Shown here: positions 1 through 13,281 of the stretch, piece after piece
Numbering within the stretch: the stretch's first letter is position 1
Layout: each line of letters opens with the position of its first letter
Origin: Deinococcus sp. Marseille-Q6407
GTDB taxonomy: Bacteria > Deinococcota > Deinococci > Deinococcales > Deinococcaceae
Assembly: GCF_946848805.1 (NCBI RefSeq)
Contig: NZ_CAMPFU010000004.1
Location: 62,001 to 126,000, forward strand
Reading direction: 5' to 3'
DNA: 64,000 bases
Notes under the pieces: generated by a model
The model's input: the letters and a program-made list of their open reading frames with translations, nothing else
Told to the model about the DNA's origin: nothing
Databases searched by the model: none
Position numbers and translations under genes: made by a program

Positions 1-1
1 T

Positions 2-619
2 GACCTGCTGGAAGAGGTGCCAGACTTCGTCGGGAAACGCTTTCAGGTCTGCGTACTGGCAGACAGTGGATTCGAATCCGCTGTCTTTCTGGACGGTGTG
101 CAGCGTCTCGGTTTCGAGTTCGTGGTGGGTGTGAGGAGTAACCGGCGCACGGATCATCCTGGACAGGTGACGGTTGCGGACTGTCCGCATGGGGGGTACG
201 TCAACCTCGCCAACTGGCCTCTGGAAACGCTGTCTCTGGGGAGGATGGACCGTGGGGACCGCGAATTCTTCGCGGTGTCGTCTGAGCTGTTAGAGGGGGA
301 TGACATCCTGGCCGAAGGAAAACGGCGCTGGGCGCTGGAATCCTTTTTTAAGGAGGGAAAGCATCAGTTTGGGTTGGCGCAGTTCGCGCTGCGAACTGCC
401 AGGGGTCTGGACCGCTGGATTTTGATGGTCTTCCTGGCCTTCACCCTGACCATGCTGTACCGCTCTGAGGACATGACCCTGAAAGAGGCAGCCCGCTTGG
501 CCCTACATACCCTCTTCCCCGAAGTCAGGCTGAACCACCTGCTGAGCCAAATTCAAAAAGAGCAAGAATTCCTCCACCAGCACGGCTATTCGCTCAGCTA
601 TGCAAGGTGCAACTTATGA
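2..619 (+). CDS. Transposase, C-terminal part (IS4/IS701-like DDE)
   Basis: The frame is open to the left edge of the window, so this is the C-terminal ~205 residues of a DDE transposase. ADSGFES carries the probable second catalytic Asp. [17 protein letters not shown] matches the terminal W-x-x-E-x-x-F-K region that carries the catalytic Glu in IS4/IS701-type transposases. The stop codon is nearly at the element's right end, where the disrupted neighbouring transposase resumes. An internal GTG at 17 is unlikely to be the true start. The IS family assignment is from motif recognition only; the gene may be intact beyond the window. Confidence 0.75.
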   Translation, partial: DLLEEVPDFVGKRFQVCVLADSGFESAVFLDGVQRLGFEFVVGVRSNRRTDHPGQVTVADCPHGGYVNLANWPLETLSLGRMDRGDREFFAVSSELLEGDDILAEGKRRWALESFFKEGKHQFGLAQFALRTARGLDRWILMVFLAFTLTMLYRSEDMTLKEAARLALHTLFPEVRLNHLLSQIQKEQEFLHQHGYSLSYARCNL

Positions 620-990
620 GTGAAGCCATGAACCACGGCTCCAAGCACCAGAAAATTGATGGGCGTTTCCCCATGCTCCCAATTGGTGCGGTCCAGACTC
701 AGCAACACCTTCCCCGGTGGAAGATGGACAACGAGCAGAGCGATGAAAAAGTCCATGTCCAGCTGCTCATCCCGGAAGGTGCGGTCTGCCCGCCTTTTCT
801 TAGCCTGGGGCATGCTGATACCCGGCATGTGGGCACTCAGGTCGTGATGATTGATGCTCCTCGCGGCAATCATCGCCAGAAGGACGTCAATCAAGCGCTG
901 AAGGGTGTCAATACGGAGATGACTGGCGTGCGCTTTGAAGTGCTGGGTGAGTGCGGTAGCCTGCTGAGCAGCGGATTCTGTCGATTTCAC
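598..990 (-). pseudogene. IS4-family transposase, truncated 5' fragment
   Basis: Encodes about the first 125 residues of an IS4-type transposase starting at a GTG (990). It includes the region LLSLDRTNWEHGETPINFL, which carries the first catalytic Asp (D in SLDRTNW). The normal sequence stops after GAVVHGFT, near 620. The last residues read (HKLHLA) come from the terminal sequence of the other insertion sequence. About two thirds of the usual ~370-residue protein is missing, so it cannot be active. Confidence 0.8.
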
Positions 991-1107
991 ACTCCCAGGA
1001 GACCGCGAAGAGACAGCCCCATCAAGCTTGATGGGGCCGACTGTTGATTTTTGCCGTCTGGAACGAGGTCAAACTGAAGTTGTCACCTACTGAGATTGAG
1101 AACAGCT

Positions 1108-2373
<1,266 letters not shown>

Positions 2374-2385
2374 ACGCAATTCGTC

Positions 2386-4293
2386 ATGACCCAGCCTCCC
2401 GTTCCTGATCCCATTGACGGCCTGTCAGACACCTCTGCCAGTATCCAGAGTTATCAGATTCAGAAGTTTTTCATCGATCTGGGCCTCTGGACTCTGGCGG
2501 CAGTGCTGGCGTACCTGTACCGCAAACCCAGCGCACTGACCGAGGGCCTGGACCGGCTGGATACGTCTGTTCTGAGCCCGGGAGTACTGACCTATTTCCT
2601 GATCGGTGCACTGACCATGACCGTGCTCAGCCGCTATTACGGGCTCTACCGCCAGACCTGGCGGCGTATCGGGGTGCCGGATTTGCTGCTGCTGCTGCGC
2701 GCCGTATTGCTGGCGACCCTGATTGATCTGGCCGCGGCTTTTCTCCTGCGCGACTTTCTGGATTTGCCCCGCAGTGTGCCACTTTTGACCGGCGTGCTAG
2801 GCCTGCTGCTGATGGGCGGCGTACGGCTGTTGGCGCGGGTTCTGCATGAGCGAGTGCCGCATGATCAGCAGCCGGGGATGCGTCGGGTATTGATTGTGGG
2901 CGCCGGGGAAGCCGGCAGCCTGATCGCCCGCGAGATGCTGCGGCATCCCGAAGCGCAGATGCGGCCAGTGGGCTTTGTGGATGATGCGCCCGATAAGCGC
3001 GGAAGTTCGCTGGTGGGCTTGCCGGTGTACGGTGCAGTGGCCACCTTGCCTGAAGTGGTCCGCCGCGAGAAGGTAGAGGAAGTGCTGATTGCGGTGCCGT
3101 CTGCAGCGGGGCCTTTTGTGCGCCAGGTGGTTGATCTTGCCAAGGACACCGGGGTGAACTACCGGATTATTCCGGGCGTTTTTGAGATTCTCTCGGGTGA
3201 CGTGTCGCTGAGCCAGATCCGTGACGTGAACCTCGAAGACCTGCTACGTCGGCCCTCAGTGCAGCTAAACACTGCCGAGATCGCCGGCTACCTGCGCGGC
3301 CGCACTGTTATGGTGACGGGGGCCGGGGGAAGCATCGGTTCGGAAATCGTGCGGCAGATTTTGCCGTTTGGTCCTGCAAAGATTCTGTTGCTGGGCCGGG
3401 GCGAAGGCAGCATTTTTGCCATTCAGCAGGAGCTGCGCCGCCTGGCGCCGGAGCTGCCACAGGTGGCCCTGATTGGTGATGTGCGCGACCGTGAGCGGCT
3501 GGAGCAGGTCTTTAGAGCGCACCGGCCGCAGGTAGTCTTTCACGCGGCGGCGCACAAGCATGTCCCGCTGATGGAAGCCGCACCTTCCGAAGCGATTCTA
3601 AATAACGTGATCGGCACCCGCAATGTGGTGGCGATGAGCCTGAAATATGGGGTGGAGCGGTTGGTCAATATCTCGACTGACAAGGCCGTGAACCCGACCA
3701 GTGTGATGGGCGCCAGCAAACGCATGGCCGAGAAGACTGTTTCAGCAGGTGCCGCGCGGGCCCGGCCCGGCCAGGCTTTTGTCTCGGTCCGCTTTGGGAA
3801 TGTGCTGGGCAGCCGCGGGAGCGTGGTACCCACCTTCATGACTCAGATTCGCCGGGGCGGCCCCGTCACCGTGACCCATCCGGAAATGACCCGCTACTTC
3901 ATGACTATTCCCGAAGCGGCCCGGCTGGTGCTGCAAGCGGGTGGCCTGGCCGAAAACGGCAAGGTGTACCTGCTGAATATGGGGCAGCCGGTCAAGATTG
4001 CCGACCTGGCACGTGATGTCATTCGCCTGAGCGGAGCGCAGAATATTGAGGTTGTCTACAGTGGTGTGCGGCCCGGCGAGAAGCTGTACGAGGAACTGCT
4101 GACGTCTTCCGAAGGCACCGATGCCACCACCCACGCCGAGATTTTCAGTGCCCGATTGGAACAGGTGGACCCGGTCGTGCTGGACCGGGATATTGCTGGG
4201 CTGGAAGCGGCCGCCCATGCCGGTGATTTTGACCGCATTCGAGCTGAGCTGGACCGGATCATCCCTGAGAATAAGTTCGGCTCTCTGGGCTGA
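2386..4293 (+). CDS. Membrane-anchored nucleotide-sugar 4,6-dehydratase (WbpM/PglF/CapD family)
   Basis: 635 residues. An N-terminal membrane part with about four hydrophobic helices (roughly residues 25-160) is followed by a Rossmann CoA-binding-like domain (VLIVGAGEAGSLIAREM, ~165). A C-terminal extended SDR domain begins at MVTGAGGSIGSEIVRQ (~305). The catalytic region NISTDKAVNPTSVMGASKRM has Met where classical SDRs have Tyr, as known for WbpM-type UDP-GlcNAc 4,6-dehydratases. The expected reaction is conversion of UDP-GlcNAc to a 4-keto-6-deoxy sugar, the substrate type for the aminotransferase immediately upstream. The two probably make an amino-dideoxy sugar for surface polysaccharide. 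No obvious ribosome site precedes the ATG, so translation may be coupled to the upstream gene. Confidence 0.88.
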   Translation: MTQPPVPDPIDGLSDTSASIQSYQIQKFFIDLGLWTLAAVLAYLYRKPSALTEGLDRLDTSVLSPGVLTYFLIGALTMTVLSRYYGLYRQTWRRIGVPDLLLLLRAVLLATLIDLAAAFLLRDFLDLPRSVPLLTGVLGLLLMGGVRLLARVLHERVPHDQQPGMRRVLIVGAGEAGSLIAREMLRHPEAQMRPVGFVDDAPDKRGSSLVGLPVYGAVATLPEVVRREKVEEVLIAVPSAAGPFVRQVVDLAKDTGVNYRIIPGVFEILSGDVSLSQIRDVNLEDLLRRPSVQLNTAEIAGYLRGRTVMVTGAGGSIGSEIVRQILPFGPAKILLLGRGEGSIFAIQQELRRLAPELPQVALIGDVRDRERLEQVFRAHRPQVVFHAAAHKHVPLMEAAPSEAILNNVIGTRNVVAMSLKYGVERLVNISTDKAVNPTSVMGASKRMAEKTVSAGAARARPGQAFVSVRFGNVLGSRGSVVPTFMTQIRRGGPVTVTHPEMTRYFMTIPEAARLVLQAGGLAENGKVYLLNMGQPVKIADLARDVIRLSGAQNIEVVYSGVRPGEKLYEELLTSSEGTDATTHAEIFSARLEQVDPVVLDRDIAGLEAAAHAGDFDRIRAELDRIIPENKFGSLG

Positions 4294-4388
4294 CATTTGC
4301 CAATCCGGCCCTGGCTGGCCAGACTACTGGCACAGCTCTGCTCGGAGGGTCCAGACCGAACCAACTATCAGCCTGAAGGAGACACACC

Positions 4389-5102
4389 ATGCCTGATCAA
4401 CCCAATCTGTTCGATTCATCCACAGGCGAACCTGCCGTGCAGCTTCCCCAGGACTGGGGCGAAGTGCTACACGACGCTGTCCGCCGGCCCGAATTCCGGC
4501 GTCTCCTGGAATTCGTGGAGCGTGAGCGGCAAAGCCACACGGTCTATCCACCGCGCGAGGATGTGTTCACAGCCCTGCAACTGACGCCTTACCGTGACGC
4601 CAAAGTGCTGATTCTGGGCCAGGATCCCTATCATGGGGCGGGGCAGGCGCAGGGCCTGGCTTTCAGCGTGCGGCGTGGGGTACGGGTGCCGCCCAGCCTA
4701 CGCAACATCTACCGCGAGTTGCAGGAAGACGTGGGAGTCAAGCCGCCCAAGCATGGCAATCTGGCTGCTTGGGCTGAACGTGGCGTGCTGCTGCTGAACG
4801 CCGTACTGACCGTGCGTGAAGGCGAGCCGAACAGCCACGCCGGCCAAGGCTGGGAAGACTTTACCGATGCCGTGATCCGTGCGCTGAATGACAAGGAAGA
4901 GCGGGTGGTCTTTGTGCTGTGGGGCGCTTATGCTCGCAAGAAGAAAAAGCTGGTGACGGCGCCGCAGCATGTGGTGATTGAAAGCGGCCATCCCAGCCCA
5001 CTCAGTGTGCGGCACTTTGCGGGCACCCGGCCCTTTAGTGCAGTCAACCGGGCACTGGAAGAAGCCGGCGAGACGCCGGTGGACTGGTCGCTGCCGGAGT
5101 AA
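4389..5102 (+). CDS. ung: Uracil-DNA glycosylase (family 1)
   Basis: Removes uracil from DNA in base excision repair. At 237 aa it has the normal length. Motif 1 is LILGQDPYHGAGQAQGLAFS, with the catalytic Asp in GQDPYHG; motif 2 is GHPSPLSVRHF, with the catalytic His in HPSPLS. AAGGAG at about 4376-4381, 7 nt before the ATG, is a good ribosome site and fixes the start. The gene stands alone between the polysaccharide pair and a MarR regulator. Confidence 0.96.
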   Translation: MPDQPNLFDSSTGEPAVQLPQDWGEVLHDAVRRPEFRRLLEFVERERQSHTVYPPREDVFTALQLTPYRDAKVLILGQDPYHGAGQAQGLAFSVRRGVRVPPSLRNIYRELQEDVGVKPPKHGNLAAWAERGVLLLNAVLTVREGEPNSHAGQGWEDFTDAVIRALNDKEERVVFVLWGAYARKKKKLVTAPQHVVIESGHPSPLSVRHFAGTRPFSAVNRALEEAGETPVDWSLPE

Positions 5103-5205
5103 CCAGCCTAAAGTCACTGTCGAGAATCGGGCGGTGCTTTCTGACTGGTTAATCCATTCGGGCAGACAGTAAACCTTTGCCCCTGCCGCTAAACTGTCCA
5201 GGTAC

Positions 5206-5757
5206 ATGTCCCTCTACGAAGAGCTGCTGCAAAACAGAGAATATGACGATCTTTCGGAAGAGGCGGTGGTTAGTCTGCCGAGAACCCACGCGGTGGTGAT
5301 GGCCGATTTTGACTCTTTCGTGCGCCAGTACGGGGTGACGCCGGATCAGTACAATATTCTGCGGATTCTGCGTGGTGCCTGGCGCGCTGGAGAGGAACTC
5401 AGCCGCGCCGAGATTCGCCGCCGCCTGATTGACCGGGTGTCGCCGGACCTGACCCATCTGCTGACCCGGCTGGAAAAAACTGGTCTGGTCAGCCGCGAAA
5501 GCAGGGGTCAACCGGAAGGGAAGCATCCCCAGGCCCCGTTCCGGATCACCGCACAGGGGCTGGACCTGCTGGCCCGGATGGATGAGCCTCTGCGCCAGCA
5601 CAACATGCATAGTGTGGAGACCCTGGACGCCGCCGAGCAGCGGCAGCTGATCAGCCTGCTGGGCCGCGTCCGTCAGGGTGTTCAGGATCTGCCGAGTATT
5701 CGGGCTGGGCAGGCAGCAGAAGCCGGAGCTGGAGGCGAAGATGGCGCGCCGGGCTAA
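5206..5757 (+). CDS. MarR-family transcriptional regulator
   Basis: 183 residues with a winged helix-turn-helix: [20 protein letters not shown] begins the MarR fold and [19 protein letters not shown] is the recognition-helix region followed by the wing ([18 protein letters not shown]). The C-terminal ~25 residues are Ala/Gly-rich and unconserved in appearance. TAAACT lies about 10 nt before the ATG, so the 5' leader would be very short. The last 17 nt overlap the HNH gene. The ligand and targets are unknown; MarR proteins usually repress neighbouring or drug/stress genes. Confidence 0.88.
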   Translation: MSLYEELLQNREYDDLSEEAVVSLPRTHAVVMADFDSFVRQYGVTPDQYNILRILRGAWRAGEELSRAEIRRRLIDRVSPDLTHLLTRLEKTGLVSRESRGQPEGKHPQAPFRITAQGLDLLARMDEPLRQHNMHSVETLDAAEQRQLISLLGRVRQGVQDLPSIRAGQAAEAGAGGEDGAPG

Positions 5758-6067
5758 GGCCGCAGCCTGGCCGCCGCCCGCCGCTGCTCCCGCTGCCTGC
5801 GCACTGTGCGGCCGCGAGGTGCCGCGCCTGACGGAACACCACCTGGTGCCCCGCTCACAGGGCCGGCGCCGGGGCCTGAAAGTGGCCGAGCTGCCTACCG
5901 TGATGCTGTGCCCGGCCTGTCACAAGTACCTGCACACCACCTTTTCCAACCAGGAGCTGGAAACCGGGTATTCGTCGCTGGAGGCCCTGCGGGAACATGA
6001 GGGTGTGCAGAAGTTCGTGGCCTGGATTCGCAAGCAGCCGGCCAGCAAGGGCGTCAGGGTACGCTGA
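5741..6067 (+). CDS. Small HNH-type protein
   Basis: 108 residues starting at the ATG at 5741, which has GGAGG 6 nt upstream and overlaps the MarR gene by 17 nt. CALCG near the N terminus and CPACHKYLH form a pair of CxxC zinc ligands around [12 protein letters not shown], the His-rich centre of an HNH (beta-beta-alpha-metal) nuclease fold. Many such short chromosomal HNH proteins are uncharacterised. It could be a nuclease acting in DNA repair or simply a zinc-binding protein. Co-transcription with the MarR gene is likely. Its 3' end overlaps the convergent SMI1/KNR4 remnant by 14 nt. Confidence 0.75.
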   Translation: MARRAKAAAWPPPAAAPAACALCGREVPRLTEHHLVPRSQGRRRGLKVAELPTVMLCPACHKYLHTTFSNQELETGYSSLEALREHEGVQKFVAWIRKQPASKGVRVR

Positions 6068-7489
6068 GGCTCAGCTCTGCCGGCGCAGTCCCGAAGCCGG
6101 GAAAGGCCGCGACCACACCCCGGCCGGTTTGCCCATGCGTGTCTGGCACGCGCAGGCTGGGGCCGTCGCGCACCAGCAGCCCAGCCTCGGCGAAGCGAAC
6201 ATATCGGTCCAGCACGCGCCCCAGATGCTCGCCCAGCACGTGACGCGGGCGCACATTTCCGAAGGTCCGCACCTCGCCGTAGTTCGCCAGGTTTAGGCCC
6301 AGATAGCCGCCTGCACCGTCCTCCCACAGCGGCAGCTAGTCGGCGGCGGTACTCGGCGCGCCGTAGGGGCTAAACGGCACCACCGTCCCTGCCGCGTCCG
6401 GCGGCCCGAAGCCAGCCGGGTCTGCCGTGCCCAGCTCTTCTAGCGGGACAGAGCGCAGCCCGAATAACCCTCCCCAGTCACGGTGTTGTGCGTACCAGAA
6501 GCGCACTTCGGGCGGGAGCGGCCGGCCAGTCTGGCCTCGGCGGCGGTCAGTTCGGCGGGGGTGGCTCCCGACGTGAGGGTGGCCCGCAGGTCAGGATGCT
6601 GGGCGGCCAGAAACGCGTCCAGGCGGCGTACTGCTTGGGAAAGAGGCATCTCATCGTCATTCTGCGGGTTCTCGCCGGGCGTGACGGGTGCGGCCTCAAA
6701 CCCGGGGAAGAGGTTGCCCAGCTGAGAGTAGCCGTCATGGGCCTGTCCGGCTGCATTGGTCAGGGTCACGTTCCACATGTCGTGATCGTAGCCACTCAGC
6801 TTCTGCGCGCTCACCTGCCCGGTTTCCAGGCGGCGCAGGTACTCGCGCAGGAAACCTTCCAGGCTGCTGGCCAGCAGATAGCGGTGAGTTTCGTCGCGGC
6901 CGGTGGTGATGACCTGCCCGTATGTGCCCACCACGTCCGGCCCCAGGTCCACTGACACATGATTGCCGCCGCCATCGTGCAGAAACGGCACCCACAATGC
7001 CGAAGCGTACTGCTCGCGGATGGCCCCGGTAGGGTGCGAGACGGTGAAGATAGAGACGTTCATGTCGCTGTCCTCACGGGCGATATCGTCCCAAGTGCCC
7101 CAGCGACCTTCCACCTCTGTCAGCGGCATCCAGTCCAGCCCGAAGAAGCCGCCCACTGCCCAGTTCTGGCCGTCGTGCCAGCGGTAGAGGGCGCGGAACT
7201 CCGGCGGTAGCTTGTGCCCCAGCCGCGCTTCCAGAGCGTCCAGCTCGGCGTCGCTGGCTCCGGGGCGCAGGGTGGCGTGGATGGCGGGGGCGTGCTCGGC
7301 GTACCAGGCGTCGATGCGGTCCAGCACAGCACTCAGCGGTGCGTCAGCAGGGAGGGGAGCCGGGTGGGGCAGAACTGGGACAGACATGGGAGCCTCCTGG
7401 GAAGAAGTCGGGGGCGCGCAACCTGTTGCTGGAACGCAGGCACTCAGCAGGGTGCAGAGGGACAGGGCCAGCGGGAGGGGGCGGGGCAT
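6054..7489 (-). pseudogene. SMI1/KNR4 two-domain protein, disrupted
   Basis: The first part (7489 to about 6520) encodes one complete SMI1/KNR4 domain (LDALEARLGHKLPPEFRALY, then FFGLDWMPLTEVEGRWGTWD) and the beginning of a second copy. The second copy is broken twice. A frameshift near 6515-6525 diverts the frame after RLAGR; the matching continuation PPEVRFWYAQHRDWGGLFGL is in another frame. That frame contains an in-frame TAG at 6336-6338 before running on to a stop at 6054. The first ATG (7489) gives a lipoprotein-like signal (LLSAC), but an ATG at 7387 has a perfect AGGAGG at proper spacing and would give a cytoplasmic protein. SMI1 proteins often act as immunity factors; no partner toxin is evident. 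Confidence 0.72.
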
Positions 7490-7493
7490 GCCG

Positions 7494-8240
7494 CTAGTCT
7501 AGAGTGCTCACCGCATGTTCCAGTGGGCCGTGTCCCCCGCCTAGGCCCGGAGCCGCTGTGATGGCGCGGGCCACATAAGCGTGTGCTCTGGCGACCGCCA
7601 GCGGCAGGGACCAGCCCCGTGCTAGCCCCGCTGCAATCGCGCTGGACAACGTGCAGCCGGTGCCGTGGGTGTGGCGGGTGTGCTGCCGGGGAACGGCAAA
7701 GTGATATTCCTCGCCTTGCCAGCGTAGCCGGTCTTCCACCACGGCTCCCTCGGCGTGGCCGCCCTTGAGCAGCACGTCGTGCCCGTCTAGTGCCGCGCCC
7801 AGTGCTGCCGCTTCCGGCAGGTTGGGGGTGGTCAGGGTGGCGAGAGGCAGCAGCTCCGTGACCAGGGCAGACACCGCTTCGGCGGCCAGCAGCGACGAGC
7901 CGCCTTTGGCGACCATCACCGGGTCGAGGATGATGGGAACGCTTATTCCGCGCAGCTCTGCCGCCACCGCCCGGATGATGTCCACCTCGCCCAGCGCACC
8001 GATTTTGACGGCGGCCGGGGGCAGGTCGGCCAGCACCGAACGAAGTTGCGCGGCCACCACGCTGGCCGGCAGGGGAAAGACCTGCTGCACGCCCAGTGTG
8101 TTCTGCGCGGTAACGATGGTGATGACTGAGGTGCCGAAGACCCCCAAAGCCTGAAAAGTCTTCAGATCAGCCTGGATACCGGCACCGCCGCCCGAATCCG
8201 AACCGGCGATGGTCAGGGCAATAGGTTTGGGTGGCGTCAT
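7494..8240 (-). CDS. thiD: Hydroxymethylpyrimidine (phosphate) kinase
   Basis: Phosphorylates HMP and HMP-P to HMP-PP for thiamine synthesis. 248 residues in the ribokinase-like fold: [20 protein letters not shown] at the N terminus, [10 protein letters not shown] in the middle, and the anion-hole [13 protein letters not shown] near the C terminus with the catalytic Asp region replaced by the family's GTGC signature. The ATG overlaps the thiO stop as ATGA, so it is translationally coupled as the last gene of the thiamine operon. Confidence 0.95.
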   Translation of the reverse strand: MTPPKPIALTIAGSDSGGGAGIQADLKTFQALGVFGTSVITIVTAQNTLGVQQVFPLPASVVAAQLRSVLADLPPAAVKIGALGEVDIIRAVAAELRGISVPIILDPVMVAKGGSSLLAAEAVSALVTELLPLATLTTPNLPEAAALGAALDGHDVLLKGGHAEGAVVEDRLRWQGEEYHFAVPRQHTRHTHGTGCTLSSAIAAGLARGWSLPLAVARAHAYVARAITAAPGLGGGHGPLEHAVSTLD

Positions 8241-9166
8241 AGCAGCACCTGGGCCACCTGCTGCGCGGCCAGCGGAGCCAGCGGGGCACCGTGCCGCCCG
8301 TGCCCGGTCGCCGCTACCACCTGCCCGCCCCAGCCGGGCAGCGGCCCCACGATGGGCAGGCCATCCGGCGTGCAGGGGCGCAGGCCCACCAGCGCCTGCC
8401 GGGGTGTCAGCCGGCCACTTTCCGGCCAGACCCCGCGGGCCGCGCGGCCAAGCCAGCGGGCATCGGCGGCCAGCGGCTGCGCCTCCCAGCGGTGGGGCCG
8501 GACGGTGGCGCCCACGTAGTGGCCGTCAGGACGCGGCAGACCGTACAAGGGAAAACCGGCTGAACTGACAGTATGGCCCTTGGCAGTGTAGCGGGCCAGC
8601 AGTGGGGCGCTGCCGTCACTGTCCAGCAGCAGTGCCTGTCCACGTACCGGAAAGACCGGCAGGCCGAAGCGCCCCGACCAGGCTACCGCCGCCAGCACCA
8701 CCTGCTCGGCGGTCAGGGCACCGGCGCTGGTGAGCAGCCGCACGTCGGCCCGCAGCGGCTCCAGCCCCAGCACCTCGGCGCGGCGCAGGTCCAGCCCCAG
8801 CCGTGCGGCCCGGACGACCGAGGGAGGATGGGTGGTCGCCTCGTCCTGGCGGCAGGTGGCAGGGGAGGGGAGACTGGCCGCTGCACCGTAGCCCACATGC
8901 TCCACGCCCCAGCGTAATGGCACTGCCTGCCCCGTCGCCGCTTCCAGGCGGCGCGCGAAATCGGGCCAAAGGCGCAGGCTCTCGCGGGCCAGGGCGTCCA
9001 GTGGCGTGCCGGCCAGCCGCTCGCCGGTGGGGGTCAGCATGCCGGCGCCGGCCCGCCAGGCGGCGCCGGGCTTCTCGGCGTCCAGCACCACCACTTCTGC
9101 CCCGGCCCGGCTCAGCGTGAAGGCTATGGCGGACCCGATCAGGCCGCCGCCCACCACCGCGATCAC
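8237..9166 (-). CDS. thiO: Glycine oxidase ThiO
   Basis: FAD enzyme that oxidises glycine to the imine used by ThiG for the thiazole ring. The FAD-binding GxGxxG is at the very N terminus ([19 protein letters not shown]). The C-terminal region [16 protein letters not shown] and [13 protein letters not shown] are typical of this DAO subfamily. I place the start at the GTG at 9166, whose GTGA overlaps the thiG stop. Open frame continues further upstream but only as a shadow of thiG. 309 residues is a normal length. The use of ThiO rather than ThiH fits an aerobic organism. Confidence 0.92.
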   Translation of the reverse strand: MIAVVGGGLIGSAIAFTLSRAGAEVVVLDAEKPGAAWRAGAGMLTPTGERLAGTPLDALARESLRLWPDFARRLEAATGQAVPLRWGVEHVGYGAAASLPSPATCRQDEATTHPPSVVRAARLGLDLRRAEVLGLEPLRADVRLLTSAGALTAEQVVLAAVAWSGRFGLPVFPVRGQALLLDSDGSAPLLARYTAKGHTVSSAGFPLYGLPRPDGHYVGATVRPHRWEAQPLAADARWLGRAARGVWPESGRLTPRQALVGLRPCTPDGLPIVGPLPGWGGQVVAATGHGRHGAPLAPLAAQQVAQVLL

Positions 9167-9986
9167 GCCGGGACTTCCGGGTCGGGCAGCCGCACCACGC
9201 CCAGCTGCGGGCTGCTGGGGCTGGCGGTTTCGCGCACGGCCATTCGCCCAGCCAGAAAAGCGGCGCGGCCCGCCTGCACCCCCAGGGCAAAAGCTTGTGC
9301 CATTGCCACCGGGTCGCGGGCTTCGGCCACGGCGGTGTTGACCAGCACGGCGTCCGCGCCCATTTCCAGGGCGGCCGCCGCCTCGCTGGGCACGCCCAGC
9401 CCGGCGTCTACCACCACCGGCACCCCGGCGCCGTCCAGCACCGTGCCGATCAGGGCAGCGTTCTGGAGGCCCCGCCCAGACCCGATGGGCGAGGCCAGCG
9501 GCATCACGGTGGCGCAGCCGGCACGTTCCAGCGCACGCGCCAGCACAGCGTCCGGCTGAATATAGGGCAGCACGGTAAAGCCCTCGGCACACAGCATCTC
9601 GGCGGCCCGCAGGGTGCCGGTAGGGTCGGGCAGCAGGTAGCGAGCATCAGGAATCACTTCCAGCTTCACCCAGTTGGTACCGGTGGTGGCGCGGGCCAGC
9701 CGGGCCACCCGCACGGCTTCCTCGGCGGTGCGGCAGCCGGCGGTGTTGGGCAGCAGCTGGTAGCGGTTCCAGTCCAGCGCGTCCAGCAGGCCGTCGTGTC
9801 CGGCACTTTTCAGCTCTACTCGCCGGATAGACACCGTCACGATCTGGGCGCCGCTGGCCTCAATGGCGTCCCGCATCACGCTGAAGTTGGGGTACTTGCC
9901 GGTGCCCAGCATCAGGCGGCTGGAGAACTGCCGGCCGCCAATGGTCAGAAGGTCACTCTGCATCTTCGCAATCGTCCTTTCGCCTG

Positions 9987-9990
<4 letters not shown>
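9163..9990 (-). CDS. thiG: Thiazole synthase ThiG
   Basis: Builds the thiazole phosphate from deoxyxylulose 5-phosphate, the glycine imine and ThiS thiocarboxylate. The TIM-barrel family signature is clear: [29 protein letters not shown] with the Schiff-base Lys (WVKLEV), [14 protein letters not shown] and [28 protein letters not shown]. The ATG at 9990 overlaps the thiES stop (ATGA). An in-frame ATG at 9963 ([10 protein letters not shown]) is the alternative and gives a protein closer to typical length. Confidence 0.95.
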
Positions 9991-12888
<2,898 letters not shown>

Positions 12889-13058
12889 TCAAGAGGAGGG
12901 GTGCCGCTGGCACCGCCGAAAAGTCCACCCTACAGGCCAGCGGTCAGCCTGGGGTCAGCACACCCGCTACGGCAGCAGGAATTTTCTTTATACTGCCGGT
13001 GTATCTAAACAGTTGTGTTGCCGCTTGGCCCGAAGAGCCAGGGGGGGAGGACCGCCGA

Positions 13059-13196
13059 ATGTGGACCAGATTGAAAAAAGTGTGGTTGTCGTGGCGCGCC
13101 GGGGTGGCGACGGCCAGCGCCGCGCCGTATGTGGCAGCGGGCCAGCCGGCCATCACCGAAGATGACCTGCTGCGGGCTTTCGGCTGCGACGTGTGA
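13059..13196 (+). CDS. Small protein of unknown function (45 aa)
   Basis: Not recognised. ATG at 13059 is preceded by a long purine run ending GGGGGGGAGG with 8 nt spacing, a very strong ribosome site. The frame ends 15 nt before a strong terminator. The product begins MWTRLKKVWLSWRAG, a basic amphipathic start, followed by an Ala-rich stretch and an acidic C-terminal end (ITEDDLLRAFGCDV). A TATACT-like -10 lies near 12990. A dedicated ribosome site and terminator argue that it is real, but there is no family evidence. Confidence 0.6.
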   Translation: MWTRLKKVWLSWRAGVATASAAPYVAAGQPAITEDDLLRAFGCDV

Positions 13197-13211
13197 CCGA
13201 CGACCAATTGT

Positions 13212-13249
13212 AAAAGTGCCGGCCCCTGGATATCGGGACCGGCACTTTT
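13212..13249. terminator. Bidirectional intrinsic terminator
   Basis: AAAAGTGCCGG...CCGGCACTTTT forms a near-perfect hairpin with A runs and T runs on opposite ends, so it can stop transcription from the small ORF on the plus strand and from the his operon (hisIE end at 13282) on the minus strand. Confidence 0.9.
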
Positions 13250-13281
13250 GCGGTGTTGCAGAAAATGTAGCTTTCAGTGTC

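Larger units (their letters stand above)
1..1046. mobile_element. Remnants of two nested insertion sequences
   Basis: The left edge holds the 3' part of one transposase gene on the plus strand. It is followed immediately by the 5' part of a different IS4-type transposase gene on the minus strand. The reading frame of the second is interrupted at about 617-622, exactly where the first element ends, so the first element appears to have inserted into the second. A perfect 20-bp palindrome at 1017-1036 (centre AAGCTT) lies just upstream of the second transposase start and probably belongs to that element's end. The left boundary of the first element lies outside the window, and target duplications cannot be checked. 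Confidence 0.75.

Noticed and set aside
1017..1036. 20-bp palindrome as an intrinsic terminator
   Set aside because: The T-rich stretch begins about 11 nt after the stem, and the position at the end of an IS4-type element fits a terminal structure of the element better.
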